Assembly: GCF_014650595.1 (NCBI RefSeq)
Contig: NZ_BMVG01000002.1
Coordinates: forward strand, 434,001 to 498,000
Origin: Streptomyces alanosinicus
Lineage (GTDB): Bacteria > Actinomycetota > Actinomycetes > Streptomycetales > Streptomycetaceae
Reading direction: 5' to 3'
DNA length: 64,000 nt
Under the pieces are notes generated by a model, which saw nothing but the letters and a program-made list of their open reading frames with translations, searched no databases and was not told the DNA's origin. Shown here piece after piece: positions 51,860 to 60,266 of this stretch. Position 1 is the first letter of the stretch. The number at the start of each line of letters is the position of its first letter. Both the position numbers and the translations under genes were made by a program.

Positions 51860-52336
51860 ATGGGCGTGAAGGACCGCGACCGTTTCTCCACCGCGACCAG
51901 ACTGCGGCTGCTCGGCGAGCAGACGGCGGCCCGGGTCTACCGTTCGCAGACCAAGCGGCAGGCCCGCCGCTCCCGGCTCACCGGCCGGGCGGCGCTGCTC
52001 GCCCTCGTGCTGTGCTCGATGATCGTCGCGCTCGCCTATCCGATGCGGCAGTACGTCTCCCAGCGCGCGCAGATCTCCGATCTGCAGCGGCAGCAGGAGC
52101 AGGCCCGCAAGCGGGTCGAGCAGCTGCGCGACCTCAAGGCGCGCTGGCAGGACGACTCCTACGCCGAGCAGCAGATCCGGCTCCGGCTGCACTATGTGAT
52201 GCCCGGCGAGACCGGGTACATCGTCGTCGACCCGGGTACGGCCAAGCAGTCCCGCATCGACCTCAGGGCCGCCCACCGGCCCTGGTACGCGAACATCTGG
52301 GACGGGGTCGACAAGTCCGACGCCTCCGACCAGTGA
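51860..52336 (+). CDS. divIC: Septum formation initiator DivIC/FtsB
   Basis: 158 residues, bitopic cell-division protein of the FtsB/FtsL/FtsQ complex. Basic cytoplasmic N-terminus, one helix (RAALLALVLCSMIVALAYPM), then a coiled coil (ISDLQRQQEQARKRVEQLRDLKARWQDDSYAEQQIRLRLHYVMPGETGYIVVDP), the conserved FtsB pattern ending in PGE. ATG at 51860 is chosen over the in-frame GTG at 51836, which would lie on the terminator stem. Conserved eno-divIC-DUF501-ppx order. Confidence 0.92.
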   Translation: MGVKDRDRFSTATRLRLLGEQTAARVYRSQTKRQARRSRLTGRAALLALVLCSMIVALAYPMRQYVSQRAQISDLQRQQEQARKRVEQLRDLKARWQDDSYAEQQIRLRLHYVMPGETGYIVVDPGTAKQSRIDLRAAHRPWYANIWDGVDKSDASDQ

Positions 52337-52382
52337 CCGGCCCCTCGCCGGCAACGAGCAGAAAGCCATCCTGAAAGCAGTC

Positions 52383-52919
52383 ATGCAAACGCCCCCGCCG
52401 ACCACCTCGCGCACCGAGCCCACCGCCGCGGACGTCGAGGCCTTCAAGCAGCAACTGGGCCGTCCGCCGCGGGGCCTGCGGGCCATCGCGCACCGCTGCC
52501 CCTGCGGCCAGCCGGACGTGGTGGAGACCGCGCCGCGGCTGCCCGACGGTACGCCCTTCCCGACGCTGTACTACCTCACCTGCCCGAAGGCGTCCTCCGC
52601 CATCGGCACGCTGGAGGCGAACGGCGTGATGAAGGAGATGACCGAGCGGCTGGGGACGGATCCCGAGCTGGCCGCCGCGTACCGCGCCGCGCACGAGGAC
52701 TACATCCGGCGCCGGGACGAGATCGAGGTGCTGGCGGGCTTCCCGAGCGCGGGGGGCATGCCGGACCGGGTCAAGTGCCTGCATGTGCTGGTCGCCCACT
52801 CGCTGGCCGCCGGGCCCGGGGTCAATCCGCTCGGCGACGAGGCGATCGCGATGCTGCCCGAGTGGTGGGCCAAGGGGGCCTGTGTGACGCCCTGCGACAG
52901 CAAGGGGGACGGGCAGTGA
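52383..52919 (+). CDS. DUF501 family protein
   Basis: 178 residues, conserved in actinobacteria between divIC and ppx. Features: AFKQQLGRPPRGLRAIAHRCPCGQPDVVETAPRLPDGTPFPTLYYLTCP with a Cys-x-Cys and a later Cys, and RVKCLHVLVAHSLAAGPGVNPLGDEA, which gives a His/Cys-rich core that could bind metal. No known reaction. Its stop overlaps the ppx start (GTGA), so the two are translationally coupled. Confidence 0.9.
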   Translation: MQTPPPTTSRTEPTAADVEAFKQQLGRPPRGLRAIAHRCPCGQPDVVETAPRLPDGTPFPTLYYLTCPKASSAIGTLEANGVMKEMTERLGTDPELAAAYRAAHEDYIRRRDEIEVLAGFPSAGGMPDRVKCLHVLVAHSLAAGPGVNPLGDEAIAMLPEWWAKGACVTPCDSKGDGQ

Positions 52920-53887
52920 CCCGCGTCGCCGCCATCGACTGCGGTACCAACTCCATCCGGCTGCTGGTCGCCGATGTGCACCCGGAGACCGGTGAACTCG
53001 TCGACCTGGACCGCCGGATGACGATCGTGCGGCTGGGCCAGGGGGTCGACCGGACCGGGCGGCTCGCGCCCGAGGCACTGGAGCGGACCTTCGCCGCCTG
53101 CCGTGAGTACGCGCAGATCATCAAGGAGCACGGCGCCGAGCGGCTGCGCTTCGTGGCCACCTCCGCCTCCCGCGACGCCGAGAACCGGGACGACTTCGTA
53201 CGCGGCGTGCTGGACATCCTCGGGGTCGAGCCGGAGGTCATCACCGGCGACCAGGAGGCCGAGTTCTCCTTCACCGGCGCGACCAGGGAGCTGACGGGCC
53301 GGGAGGACCTCGCGACGCCCTATCTCGTCGTGGACATCGGCGGGGGCTCCACGGAGTTCGTCGTGGGCGAGGAGCACGTCCGGGCGGCGCGCTCGGTGGA
53401 CGTCGGCTGTGTGCGGATGACAGAACGTCACCTGGTGCGGGACGGCGTGGTCGGCGACCCGCCGACCGAGGAGCAGATCGCCGCGACAAGAGCGGACATC
53501 GAGGCGGCCCTGGACCTCGCCGAGCGGACGGTGCCGCTGAGCGAGGCCCGCACCCTGGTGGGCCTCGCCGGGTCCGTCACCACGGTCTCGGCGATCGCCC
53601 AGGAGCTGCCCGCGTACGACTCCGCGCGCATCCACCACTCCCGGATCTCCCATGACCGCGTCCGTGAGATCACCGAGTGGCTGCTGCGCTCGACGCACGC
53701 CGAGCGCGCCGCGATCCCGTCCATGCATCCCGGCCGGGTGGACGTCATCGGCGCGGGCGCCCTGGTACTGCTCGCGATCATGGAGCGGATCGGCGCCGAG
53801 GAAGTCGTGGTGAGCGAGCACGACATCCTCGACGGCATCGCCTTCAAGGTGGCGGAAGAGGCGGAGTCGGGCGCAGGCGGCCACTGA
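52916..53887 (+). CDS. ppx: Exopolyphosphatase / pppGpp phosphohydrolase (Ppx/GppA family)
   Basis: 323 residues of the ASKHA fold. N-terminal phosphate-1 motif AAIDCGTNSIRLLV, the AT(S)ASRDAENR region, phosphate-2 motif LVVDIGGGSTEF, and the adenosine-like motif GLAGSVTTVSAIA. Degrades polyphosphate or converts pppGpp to ppGpp; which predominates cannot be told from sequence. The short form lacks the E. coli C-terminal domains, as usual in actinobacteria. GTG at 52916 within the DUF501 stop. Confidence 0.92.
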   Translation: MTRVAAIDCGTNSIRLLVADVHPETGELVDLDRRMTIVRLGQGVDRTGRLAPEALERTFAACREYAQIIKEHGAERLRFVATSASRDAENRDDFVRGVLDILGVEPEVITGDQEAEFSFTGATRELTGREDLATPYLVVDIGGGSTEFVVGEEHVRAARSVDVGCVRMTERHLVRDGVVGDPPTEEQIAATRADIEAALDLAERTVPLSEARTLVGLAGSVTTVSAIAQELPAYDSARIHHSRISHDRVREITEWLLRSTHAERAAIPSMHPGRVDVIGAGALVLLAIMERIGAEEVVVSEHDILDGIAFKVAEEAESGAGGH

Positions 53888-53903
53888 CCCGCGGTGACGT
53901 GGA

Positions 53904-53940
53904 ACGGCCCCGGTTCCTCATGGGCAGGAACCGGGGCCGT
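53904..53940 (+). terminator. ppx terminator
   Basis: Perfect 15-bp stem ACGGCCCCGGTTCCT (53904-53918) with AGGAACCGGGGCCGT (53926-53940), 7-base loop, 17 bp after the ppx stop. Confidence 0.88.
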
Positions 53941-53965
53941 CGCCTGAGCCCGGGCCGACCCGGCC

Positions 53966-53999
53966 GGCCGTCAGCAGAGAACGGCCGTCAGCAGAGAAG
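53966..53999. repeat. 17-bp tandem duplication over a stop codon
   Basis: GGCCGTCAGCAGAGAAC (53966-53982) and GGCCGTCAGCAGAGAAG (53983-53999). The second copy contains the minus-strand TGA of the small-peptide gene. Confidence 0.85.
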
Positions 54000-54203
54000 G
54001 GCGATGAGGGCGATGCACCCGTTGTTGCCGTCGTCGTCGTCATGGCCGCCGAGGGGGGAGGCCGCCTTGGTGATGTGGGATGCGGACGCCGTGGTCACGG
54101 TGGACGCGGCCGCGGCCGGCCCCGTCGCAAGAGCGACGCCCAGGACTGCGCTGACCGCGCATATTCGCGAAAAGGCCTTGAAGGCCGTCTGTGAAGTGCT
54201 CAT
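53988..54203 (-). CDS. Small secreted peptide precursor, unknown function
   Basis: 71 residues, no family recognised. A clear Sec signal peptide (MSTSQTAFKAFSRICAVSAVLGVALATGPAAAAS) should be cut after an Ala, leaving about 38 residues: a Ser/Thr/Ala stretch, then SPLGGHDDDDGNNGCIALIALLC. Two cysteines 9 residues apart flank a very hydrophobic IALIALL core at the extreme C-terminus. That amphipathic end could be surface-active or bioactive. It does not match the chaplin pattern. ATG at 54203; ribosome site weak. Convergent with ppx, across a terminator. Confidence 0.6.
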   Translation of the reverse strand: MSTSQTAFKAFSRICAVSAVLGVALATGPAAAASTVTTASASHITKAASPLGGHDDDDGNNGCIALIALLC

Positions 54204-54761
54204 GCAGGCACGCTATGGGTGTTTGCTCCCGATATCGCGCGGTGCGTGGCTGACGGGTGAAGAGCGCGGCGTCCAACGGCCCGTCCGGGTGGTTCCCCCG
54301 GTCCGGCTGTTGCCCGAGTCTCATTTGTTACTGACGGGTAGCCGCTGGTTGAGCAGGTCGGATAACGTTTGAGCGCCTTCCGGGGGCTCTTCGGGGCCCC
54401 TCGGTGACGTGGCGTCGGAAAACTTCGTGAAGTTCTTCACAAGGATTTCGGGCCCATCGGCGTACAGAGGGTGGCCCATTGGCCCTTTCGAGGGGTGAAG
54501 AGGCCTTTGAACATGTTCAGATAGGGGTCGTGCGACACCTGCGGATCGCGTGCCGACGAGGGCGTTCCGGGTGGCTCGCAGCCTTACCTGTAACCGAGAG
54601 GAGCAGCTCACGCGGCATTGACAACGGCTCAAAGGGTGCTGCGGTTCCCCTCGGTCCTCATGATCTGTGTCACGCGAGTCGCGGAGTGTAGCACAGGGTC
54701 TGTCCGACCTTGTGAAGGGGCGCACGAGCGACCCCCGAGGGGCGGGTGGATACTCGATGGC
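54204..54761. promoter_or_regulatory. Long control region between the small peptide gene and ndh
   Basis: 558 bp without a supported gene. It holds the Rex-like site at 54425-54442. A TTGACA occurs at 54618-54623 but lacks a good -10 at the usual distance. The length leaves room for a long ndh leader or an unrecognised small RNA. Confidence 0.4.
54425..54442. promoter_or_regulatory. Rex operator (ROP) candidate upstream of ndh
   Basis: TCGTGAAGTTCTTCACAA matches the Rex consensus TTGTGAA-N4-TTCACAA at 13 of 14 positions. Rex is the NADH/NAD+ sensor that represses respiratory genes in Streptomyces. It lies 320 bp ahead of the ndh start. Confidence 0.75.
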
Positions 54762-56144
54762 ATGAGCACCACGGAGCGTCCCAGGATCCTCGTAGTAGGC
54801 GGTGGGTACGTAGGCCTGTACGCAGCTCGGCGCATCCTCAAGAAGATGCGCTACGGAGAGGCGACCGTCACGGTCGTCGACCCCCGGTCGTACATGACCT
54901 ACCAGCCCTTCCTTCCCGAAACCGCCGCCGGCAACATCTCCCCGCGCCATGTCGTCGTCCCGCTGCGACGCGTGGTCCCCAAGGCGGAGGTCCTCACCGG
55001 CCGGGTCACCACCATCGACCAGGACCGCAAGGTCGCCACGATCGCCCCGCTCGTGGGCGAGGCGTACGAGCTGCCTTTCGACTACCTGGTGATCGCGCTC
55101 GGTGCGGTCTCCCGCACCTTCCCGATCCCCGGCCTCGCCGAGCAGGGCATCGGTATGAAGGGTGTCGAGGAGGCCATCGGTCTGCGCAACCACGTGCTGG
55201 AGCAGCTCGACAAGGCCGAGTCCACCACCGACGAGGAGATCCGCCGCAAGGCGCTCACCTTCGTCTTCATCGGCGGTGGCTTCGCGGGTGCGGAGACCAT
55301 CGGCGAGGTCGAGGACATGGCCCGGGACGCGGCCAAGTACTACAAGAACGTCTCCCGTGAGGACATGCGCTTCGTCCTCGTCGACGCCGCCGACAAGATC
55401 CTTCCCGAGGTCGGCCCCAAGCTCGGCCAGTACGGCAAGGAGCACCTGGAGAGCCGGGGCGTGGAGATCTACCTCTCCACCTCGATGGACTCCTGCGTCG
55501 ACGGCCATGTGGTGCTGAAGAACGGCCTTGAGGTCGACGCCAACACGATCGTGTGGACCGCCGGCGTCAAGCCGAACCCGGCGCTGTCCCGCTTCGGTCT
55601 GCCGCTCGGCCCGCGCGGTCACGTCGACTGCGAGCCGACCCTCCAGGTCAAGGGCACGGACTACATCTGGGCCGCCGGCGACAATGCCCAGGTCCCGGAC
55701 CTCGTCGGCCGCAAGGCGGGCAACGAGAACGCCTGGTGCCCGCCGAACGCCCAGCACGCGCTGCGCCAGGCCAAGGCCCTCGGCGACAACGTGGTCTCCG
55801 GTATGCGGGGCTTCCCGCAGAAGGAGTACGAGCACGCCAACAAGGGTGCGGTCGCCGGTCTCGGCCTGCACAAGGGCGTGGCGATGATCGTCATGGGCAA
55901 GATGAAGATCAAGCTCAAGGGCCGCCTCGCCTGGTACATGCACCGTGGCTACCACGGCATGGCGATGCCGACCTTCAACCGCAAGATCCGCGTCTTCGCC
56001 GACTGGACCCTCGGCATGTTCCTCAAGCGCGAGGTCGTCTCCCTCGGCGCGATGGAGAACCCCCGCGAGGAGTTCTACGAGGCGGCCAAGCCGGCCCCGG
56101 TCGCCGCCCCGAGCAAGACCGAGGAGAAGGCCAAGGCCTCCTGA
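54762..56144 (+). CDS. ndh: Type II NADH dehydrogenase
   Basis: Non-proton-pumping NADH:menaquinone oxidoreductase on the inner membrane face. 460 residues: FAD motif ILVVGGGYVGLYAARRI, NAD motif FVFIGGGFAGAETIGEVEDM, the ATG-like YLVIALGAVSRTF, and YIWAAGDNAQVPD for FAD. The quinone-site helix AWCPPNAQHALRQAKALGDNV and a C-terminal amphipathic region (GRLAWYMHRGYHGMAMPTFNRKIRVFADW) anchor it. The tail ends in a Lys/Pro/Ala stretch. ATG at 54762. A Rex-like site upstream suggests derepression at high NADH. Confidence 0.94.
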   Translation: MSTTERPRILVVGGGYVGLYAARRILKKMRYGEATVTVVDPRSYMTYQPFLPETAAGNISPRHVVVPLRRVVPKAEVLTGRVTTIDQDRKVATIAPLVGEAYELPFDYLVIALGAVSRTFPIPGLAEQGIGMKGVEEAIGLRNHVLEQLDKAESTTDEEIRRKALTFVFIGGGFAGAETIGEVEDMARDAAKYYKNVSREDMRFVLVDAADKILPEVGPKLGQYGKEHLESRGVEIYLSTSMDSCVDGHVVLKNGLEVDANTIVWTAGVKPNPALSRFGLPLGPRGHVDCEPTLQVKGTDYIWAAGDNAQVPDLVGRKAGNENAWCPPNAQHALRQAKALGDNVVSGMRGFPQKEYEHANKGAVAGLGLHKGVAMIVMGKMKIKLKGRLAWYMHRGYHGMAMPTFNRKIRVFADWTLGMFLKREVVSLGAMENPREEFYEAAKPAPVAAPSKTEEKAKAS

Positions 56145-56174
56145 CCCGCACCGGTCGCTGAGTCGCTGAACCAA

Positions 56175-56216
56175 CCGGAAGACCCCCTGCCATCCGTGGT
56201 GCAGGGGGTCTTCCGG
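56175..56216 (+). terminator. ndh terminator
   Basis: Perfect 16-bp stem CCGGAAGACCCCCTGC (56175-56190) with GCAGGGGGTCTTCCGG (56201-56216), 10-base loop. It is preceded by an 8-bp tandem repeat GTCGCTGA (56154-56169). Confidence 0.88.
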
Positions 56217-56352
56217 CGTTCCGCGAACAGCATCTATATGGCCCGTGCATCTATTTTGCCCAGCTGTGACTCCTTTGCGGGACTGTGCGCGACCGCCGAC
56301 GGTGTTTACGTGATGACCGGCATCCGGGATCGTCGTCTTGGAGGTGTGCGCC

Positions 56353-57645
56353 ATGGCCGACGCCGCAGCGCGGCTGAGGAGTCTTGCCGAGCAGGTACTG
56401 GGAGCCCCGCTTCCGGTCCGGCTGCGGGCCTGGGACGGATCGCAGGCCGGGCCACCGGACGCGCCGGCACTGGTCGTGCGCAATCGCCGCGCCCTGCGCC
56501 GCATGCTGTTCAAGCCGGGCGAGTTGGGCCTCGCCCGCGCCTGGGTCTCCGGCGACCTGGAGATCGAGGGAGATCTGTACACCACGCTGGACGCGATGGC
56601 GGGGCTGGTGTGGGAGCGCGGGGAGGACGCTCCCGGCCTCGTCCAGAGCGTGCGCGACCCCGCCGTACGGGCCGCCGTCCGCGAACTGCTGATGCTGGCG
56701 GGGCCGCCGCTGCCGCCCGCCCCGCCGCGCGAGGAGGTGCGCAGGCCGCGCCGCCGGCTGCACACCCGGCACACCGACAAGCGGGCCATCAGCCATCACT
56801 ACGACGTCGGCAACGACTTCTACGAGCTGGTCCTCGGGCCGTCGATGGTGTACTCCTGCGCCTACTGGGAGGACGGCGGGACGCTGGAGACCGCCCAGCG
56901 GGACAAGCTCGAACTCATCAGCGCCAAGCTGGGCCTGACATCCGGTCAGCGGCTGCTGGACGTCGGCTGCGGCTGGGGCTCGATGGCCATCCACGCGGCC
57001 CGTGAGCACGGCGTCGGCGTCGTCGGGATCACGCTGTCGCAGGAGCAGGCGGCGTACGCCCGTAAGCGCGTCGCCGACGAGGGACTGACCGACCGGGTGG
57101 AGATCCGGGTCCAGGACTACCGGGACGTCAAGGACGGCCCCTTCGACGCGATCTCCTCCATCGGGATGGCCGAGCACGTCGGCGCCGACCGCTATCTGGA
57201 CTACGCCCGCCGGCTGTACGACCTGCTGGGGCCCGGCGGGCGGCTGCTCAACCACCAGATCGCGCGCCGCCCGCAGGGCGACGAATCGACGTACCAGGTG
57301 GACGAGTTCATCGACGCCTACGTCTTCCCGGACGGCGAACTCGCACCCCTGGGGACCACGGTCACCCAGCTGGAGCGCGCCGGGTTCGAGGTGCGGGACG
57401 TGGAGTCCATCCGCGAGCACTACGCCCGCACCCTGCGCCACTGGGTCACCAACCTGGAGGCGGACTGGGACCGCGCCATGCGCCTGGCCGGCCCCGGCCG
57501 CGCCCGCGTCTGGCGGCTGTACATGGCCGCCTCCGCGCTCGCCTTCGAACGCAACCGGATCGGCGTCAACCAGGTCCTCGCGGTCCGCACCCCGGAGCCG
57601 GGCACGTCCGGTCTGCCGCTGCGCACCCGCACCTGGAACACCTGA
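56353..57645 (+). CDS. cfa: Cyclopropane-fatty-acyl-phospholipid synthase family methyltransferase
   Basis: 430 residues. N-terminal lipid-binding-like domain (LVVRNRRALRRMLFKPGELGLARAWVSGDLEIEGDLYTTL), then the SAM-dependent domain: HYDVGNDFYELVLGPSMVYSCAYW, motif I LLDVGCGWGSMAIHAA, GITLSQEQAAYARKR, ISSIGMAEHVG and GRLLNHQIARR. Adds a methylene or methyl group to unsaturated acyl chains of phospholipids; which product cannot be told from sequence. Works downstream of desaturases such as the one at 9809-10816. ATG at 56353 follows GGAGGT by 7 bases. Confidence 0.9.
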   Translation: MADAAARLRSLAEQVLGAPLPVRLRAWDGSQAGPPDAPALVVRNRRALRRMLFKPGELGLARAWVSGDLEIEGDLYTTLDAMAGLVWERGEDAPGLVQSVRDPAVRAAVRELLMLAGPPLPPAPPREEVRRPRRRLHTRHTDKRAISHHYDVGNDFYELVLGPSMVYSCAYWEDGGTLETAQRDKLELISAKLGLTSGQRLLDVGCGWGSMAIHAAREHGVGVVGITLSQEQAAYARKRVADEGLTDRVEIRVQDYRDVKDGPFDAISSIGMAEHVGADRYLDYARRLYDLLGPGGRLLNHQIARRPQGDESTYQVDEFIDAYVFPDGELAPLGTTVTQLERAGFEVRDVESIREHYARTLRHWVTNLEADWDRAMRLAGPGRARVWRLYMAASALAFERNRIGVNQVLAVRTPEPGTSGLPLRTRTWNT

Positions 57646-57659
57646 CAGCCGGTACGGCC

Positions 57660-57690
57660 AAGGGGGCCCCACCACCGCGAGGCCCCCCTT
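57660..57690. terminator. Terminator between cfa and the convergent ABC operon
   Basis: AAGGGGGCC (57660-57668) pairs with GGCCCCCCTT (57681-57690), with one bulged C. Short T-rich flanks. Followed by a 16-bp and an 8-bp tandem repeat, the latter running over the ABC permease stop. Confidence 0.55.
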
Positions 57691-57737
57691 CCCTGTGCCG
57701 TACCTTCCTTGTGCCGTAAGGCTGTTCGGCTGTTCGG

Positions 57738-60266
57738 CTACTCGGCCTTGATCGCCGTCAGCATGTTCAGCTTCGCCGCGCGCCGGGCCGGCCACAGGGC
57801 GGCCAGGACGCCGACCCCGCCCGCGAGCAGCAGGAAGAGCGCCATCCGGCCCCAGGGCAGGACCAGTTCGTACGTCGGCATCTTCGTGCCCAGCAGCTGG
57901 CCGGCCGCCCAGCCGAAGAACACGCCCAGCCCGATGCCGAGCACCCCGCCGAACAGGGAGATCACCAGGGACTCCAGGCGGACCATGCGCTTGACGGCCT
58001 TGCGGTCCAGGCCGATCGCGCGGAGCATGCCGATCTCCTGGGCGCGTTCGAAGACCGACATGGCCAGGGTGTTGATGACACCGAGGACCGCGACGAGCAC
58101 CGCCATGCCGAGCAGGCCGTAGACCATGTTCAGCATCATCGTGAACATCTTCGCGACCTCGTTGGAGATGTCCTGCTTGTCCTGGATCTTGATCGCCGGG
58201 TTGGAGTCCAGGACCTTCGCCAGCCGGTCCTTGGTGGCGCTGGACGCGCCGTCCGCGGTCTTGACCATGACCTGCATATCGGCCGGGTCCTTCAGATGCG
58301 GGGTGACGACCTTGTCGTCCAGCATGATCCCGTTGATCATGTCGTTGCCCTCGTAGACGCCGGCGACCGTCAGCGTGCGGGCCTTGCCGTCCTCGAAGTG
58401 CGCGGTGAAGCGCGAACCGGGCGTCCAGCCGTTCTCCTTGGCCCGGTCCTTGTCCACGACGACCTGGTCGCCGCCCACCGTGAAGGATCCGTCGTCCACC
58501 TTCAGGTCCGTCAGCTTCGCGATGGACGAGGCGTCGACACCGGTCAGGAACTCGGTCCTGCCGTCGATCCGGGACATCGCGTTGCGCAGCGGGCTGCTGG
58601 CGGTGACGCCGTCGGTGGCGGCGAGCTTCTTCGCCACGTCCGGGGAGAGCGGGGAGCGGTTGGCCATCGAGACCACGTAGTCGGCGCGGATCGCCGAGGA
58701 GGCCATCTTGTCGATCGCCGTCTGCAGGCTGACCGCCATCACCGTCATGCCCGTGATCAGGGTCAGGCCGATCATCAGCGCGGAGGCGGTGGCCGCCGTA
58801 CGGCGCGGGTTGCGCACCGCGTTCTGGCGGGCCAGCTTGCCGGAGATGCCGAAGGCGCGCAGCACCGGGGCGGCGGCCGCGATCAGCGGCCGGGACAGCA
58901 GCGGGGTCAGGATGAACACGCCGATGATGAGCAGGACCGCGCCGAGGCCCATCGGGCCCTGGGCGGCGTCGGCGTCCATCGTCGTGGCTCCGAGGACCGT
59001 CGCGACGCCGGCCGCCGCGAACAGCGAGCCGAGCGTGTTGCGCAGCACCAGCGACTTGGTGCTGGCCTTGGCGTGCACGCTGCTCATCGCCGCCACCGGC
59101 GGGATCTTCGCGGCCCGGCGGCCGGGCAGCCAGGCGGCCAGCATGGTGATGAGGATGCCGACGGCGAGGGCGGTCACCACGGTGCCGGGGCTGATCACCA
59201 GCGGCCCGTCGGGCATGCTCGCGCCGAAGGAGCCCAGCAGTGCGCGCAGGCCCGCGCCGATGCCGATACCGACGGCCAGACCGGTGACACCGGCGACCGT
59301 GCCGACCGCGAAGGCCTCGATGAGCACCGAGCGGGTGACCTGGCGGCGGGAGGCGCCGACCGCCCGCATCAGGGCCAGTTCGCGGGTGCGCTGGGCGACC
59401 AGCATGGTGAAGGTGTTGGCGATGATGAACGTGCCGACGAACAGCGCGATACCGGCGAAGACCAGCAGGGTCTGCTTCAGTCCGCTCATCGAGTCGGCGA
59501 TCTGCTTCGCCTGGTCGTCGGCGAGCTTCTTGCCGGTGGTGGTCTCCACCAGGTGCTGCGGCAGCGCCGAGTCCAGCGCGGACTTCAGCGCGGACTGGCC
59601 GGTGCCGGCCGCGGCCTTGACGTCGATCTCGTCGTAGCCGCCCTTCTTGCCGAACAGCTTCTGCGCGGTCGGCGTGTCGAACAGGGCGAGGCTGCCGCCC
59701 GCGGCGACATTGCCGTCGTCGGTGGTGAAGATGCCCGCGACGGTCGGGGTGAGGACCGGGCCGTCGACGGAGAGCCGCACGGTGTCGCCGACCTTGTAGC
59801 CGGCCCGCTTCGCGGTCTCGGAGTCGAGCAGCACCTCGTTCCTGCCGTGCGGGGCATGGCCGCTGACCAGCGGGTACCGGGCGTCCTTGGCGCCCCAGTA
59901 GTTGCCGCCGGCGGACTGCCAGTCGCCGCCGAGCAGTTTGCCGTCCTTGTCGGCGACGGCGGTGAAGCCGCTGACGACACCGGTCGCGGAGGCGGCGCCG
60001 GGGACCTTCGCGGCCTTGTCCAGCACGGCCTGGGTCAGATCCGGCGTCTTGCCGACCTTGTCGCCCTCGGAGTCCTGGTACTTGGGCTGTACGGCGACGT
60101 CGACCTGGTCGAAGCCCTTGGCGGAGCTCTTCTGGTACGCGTCGGAGATGGTGTTGGTGAAGACCAGCGTCCCGGAGACGAAGGCCACGCCGAGCATGAC
60201 GGCGAGGACCGTCATCAGCAGCCGGGCCTTGTGCGCGAGGACGTTGCGCAGGGCGGTGCGGAACAT
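57738..60266 (-). CDS. ABC transporter permease with two FtsX domains (paralogue of 33336-35918)
   Basis: 842 residues with the same plan as the first permease: N-terminal helix (LLMTVLAVMLGVAFVSGTLVFTNTI), exported domain, FtsX domain 1 (LLVFAGIALFVGTFIIANTFTMLVAQRTRELALMRAVGASRRQV), central helices, second exported domain, FtsX domain 2 (MVYGLLGMAVLVAVLGVINTLAMSVFERAQEIGMLRAIGLDRKAV). ATG at 60266 overlaps the ATPase stop by one base (TGATG). The stop lies in an 8-bp tandem repeat (57721-57744). Substrate unknown. Confidence 0.92.
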   Translation of the reverse strand: MFRTALRNVLAHKARLLMTVLAVMLGVAFVSGTLVFTNTISDAYQKSSAKGFDQVDVAVQPKYQDSEGDKVGKTPDLTQAVLDKAAKVPGAASATGVVSGFTAVADKDGKLLGGDWQSAGGNYWGAKDARYPLVSGHAPHGRNEVLLDSETAKRAGYKVGDTVRLSVDGPVLTPTVAGIFTTDDGNVAAGGSLALFDTPTAQKLFGKKGGYDEIDVKAAAGTGQSALKSALDSALPQHLVETTTGKKLADDQAKQIADSMSGLKQTLLVFAGIALFVGTFIIANTFTMLVAQRTRELALMRAVGASRRQVTRSVLIEAFAVGTVAGVTGLAVGIGIGAGLRALLGSFGASMPDGPLVISPGTVVTALAVGILITMLAAWLPGRRAAKIPPVAAMSSVHAKASTKSLVLRNTLGSLFAAAGVATVLGATTMDADAAQGPMGLGAVLLIIGVFILTPLLSRPLIAAAAPVLRAFGISGKLARQNAVRNPRRTAATASALMIGLTLITGMTVMAVSLQTAIDKMASSAIRADYVVSMANRSPLSPDVAKKLAATDGVTASSPLRNAMSRIDGRTEFLTGVDASSIAKLTDLKVDDGSFTVGGDQVVVDKDRAKENGWTPGSRFTAHFEDGKARTLTVAGVYEGNDMINGIMLDDKVVTPHLKDPADMQVMVKTADGASSATKDRLAKVLDSNPAIKIQDKQDISNEVAKMFTMMLNMVYGLLGMAVLVAVLGVINTLAMSVFERAQEIGMLRAIGLDRKAVKRMVRLESLVISLFGGVLGIGLGVFFGWAAGQLLGTKMPTYELVLPWGRMALFLLLAGGVGVLAALWPARRAAKLNMLTAIKAE

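Noticed and set aside
53988..54203. Small secreted peptide as a chaplin
   Set aside because: It lacks the chaplin core (two Cys bounding a Gly/Asn/Val-rich beta stretch of about 40 residues); its Cys residues are only nine apart at the extreme C-terminus.
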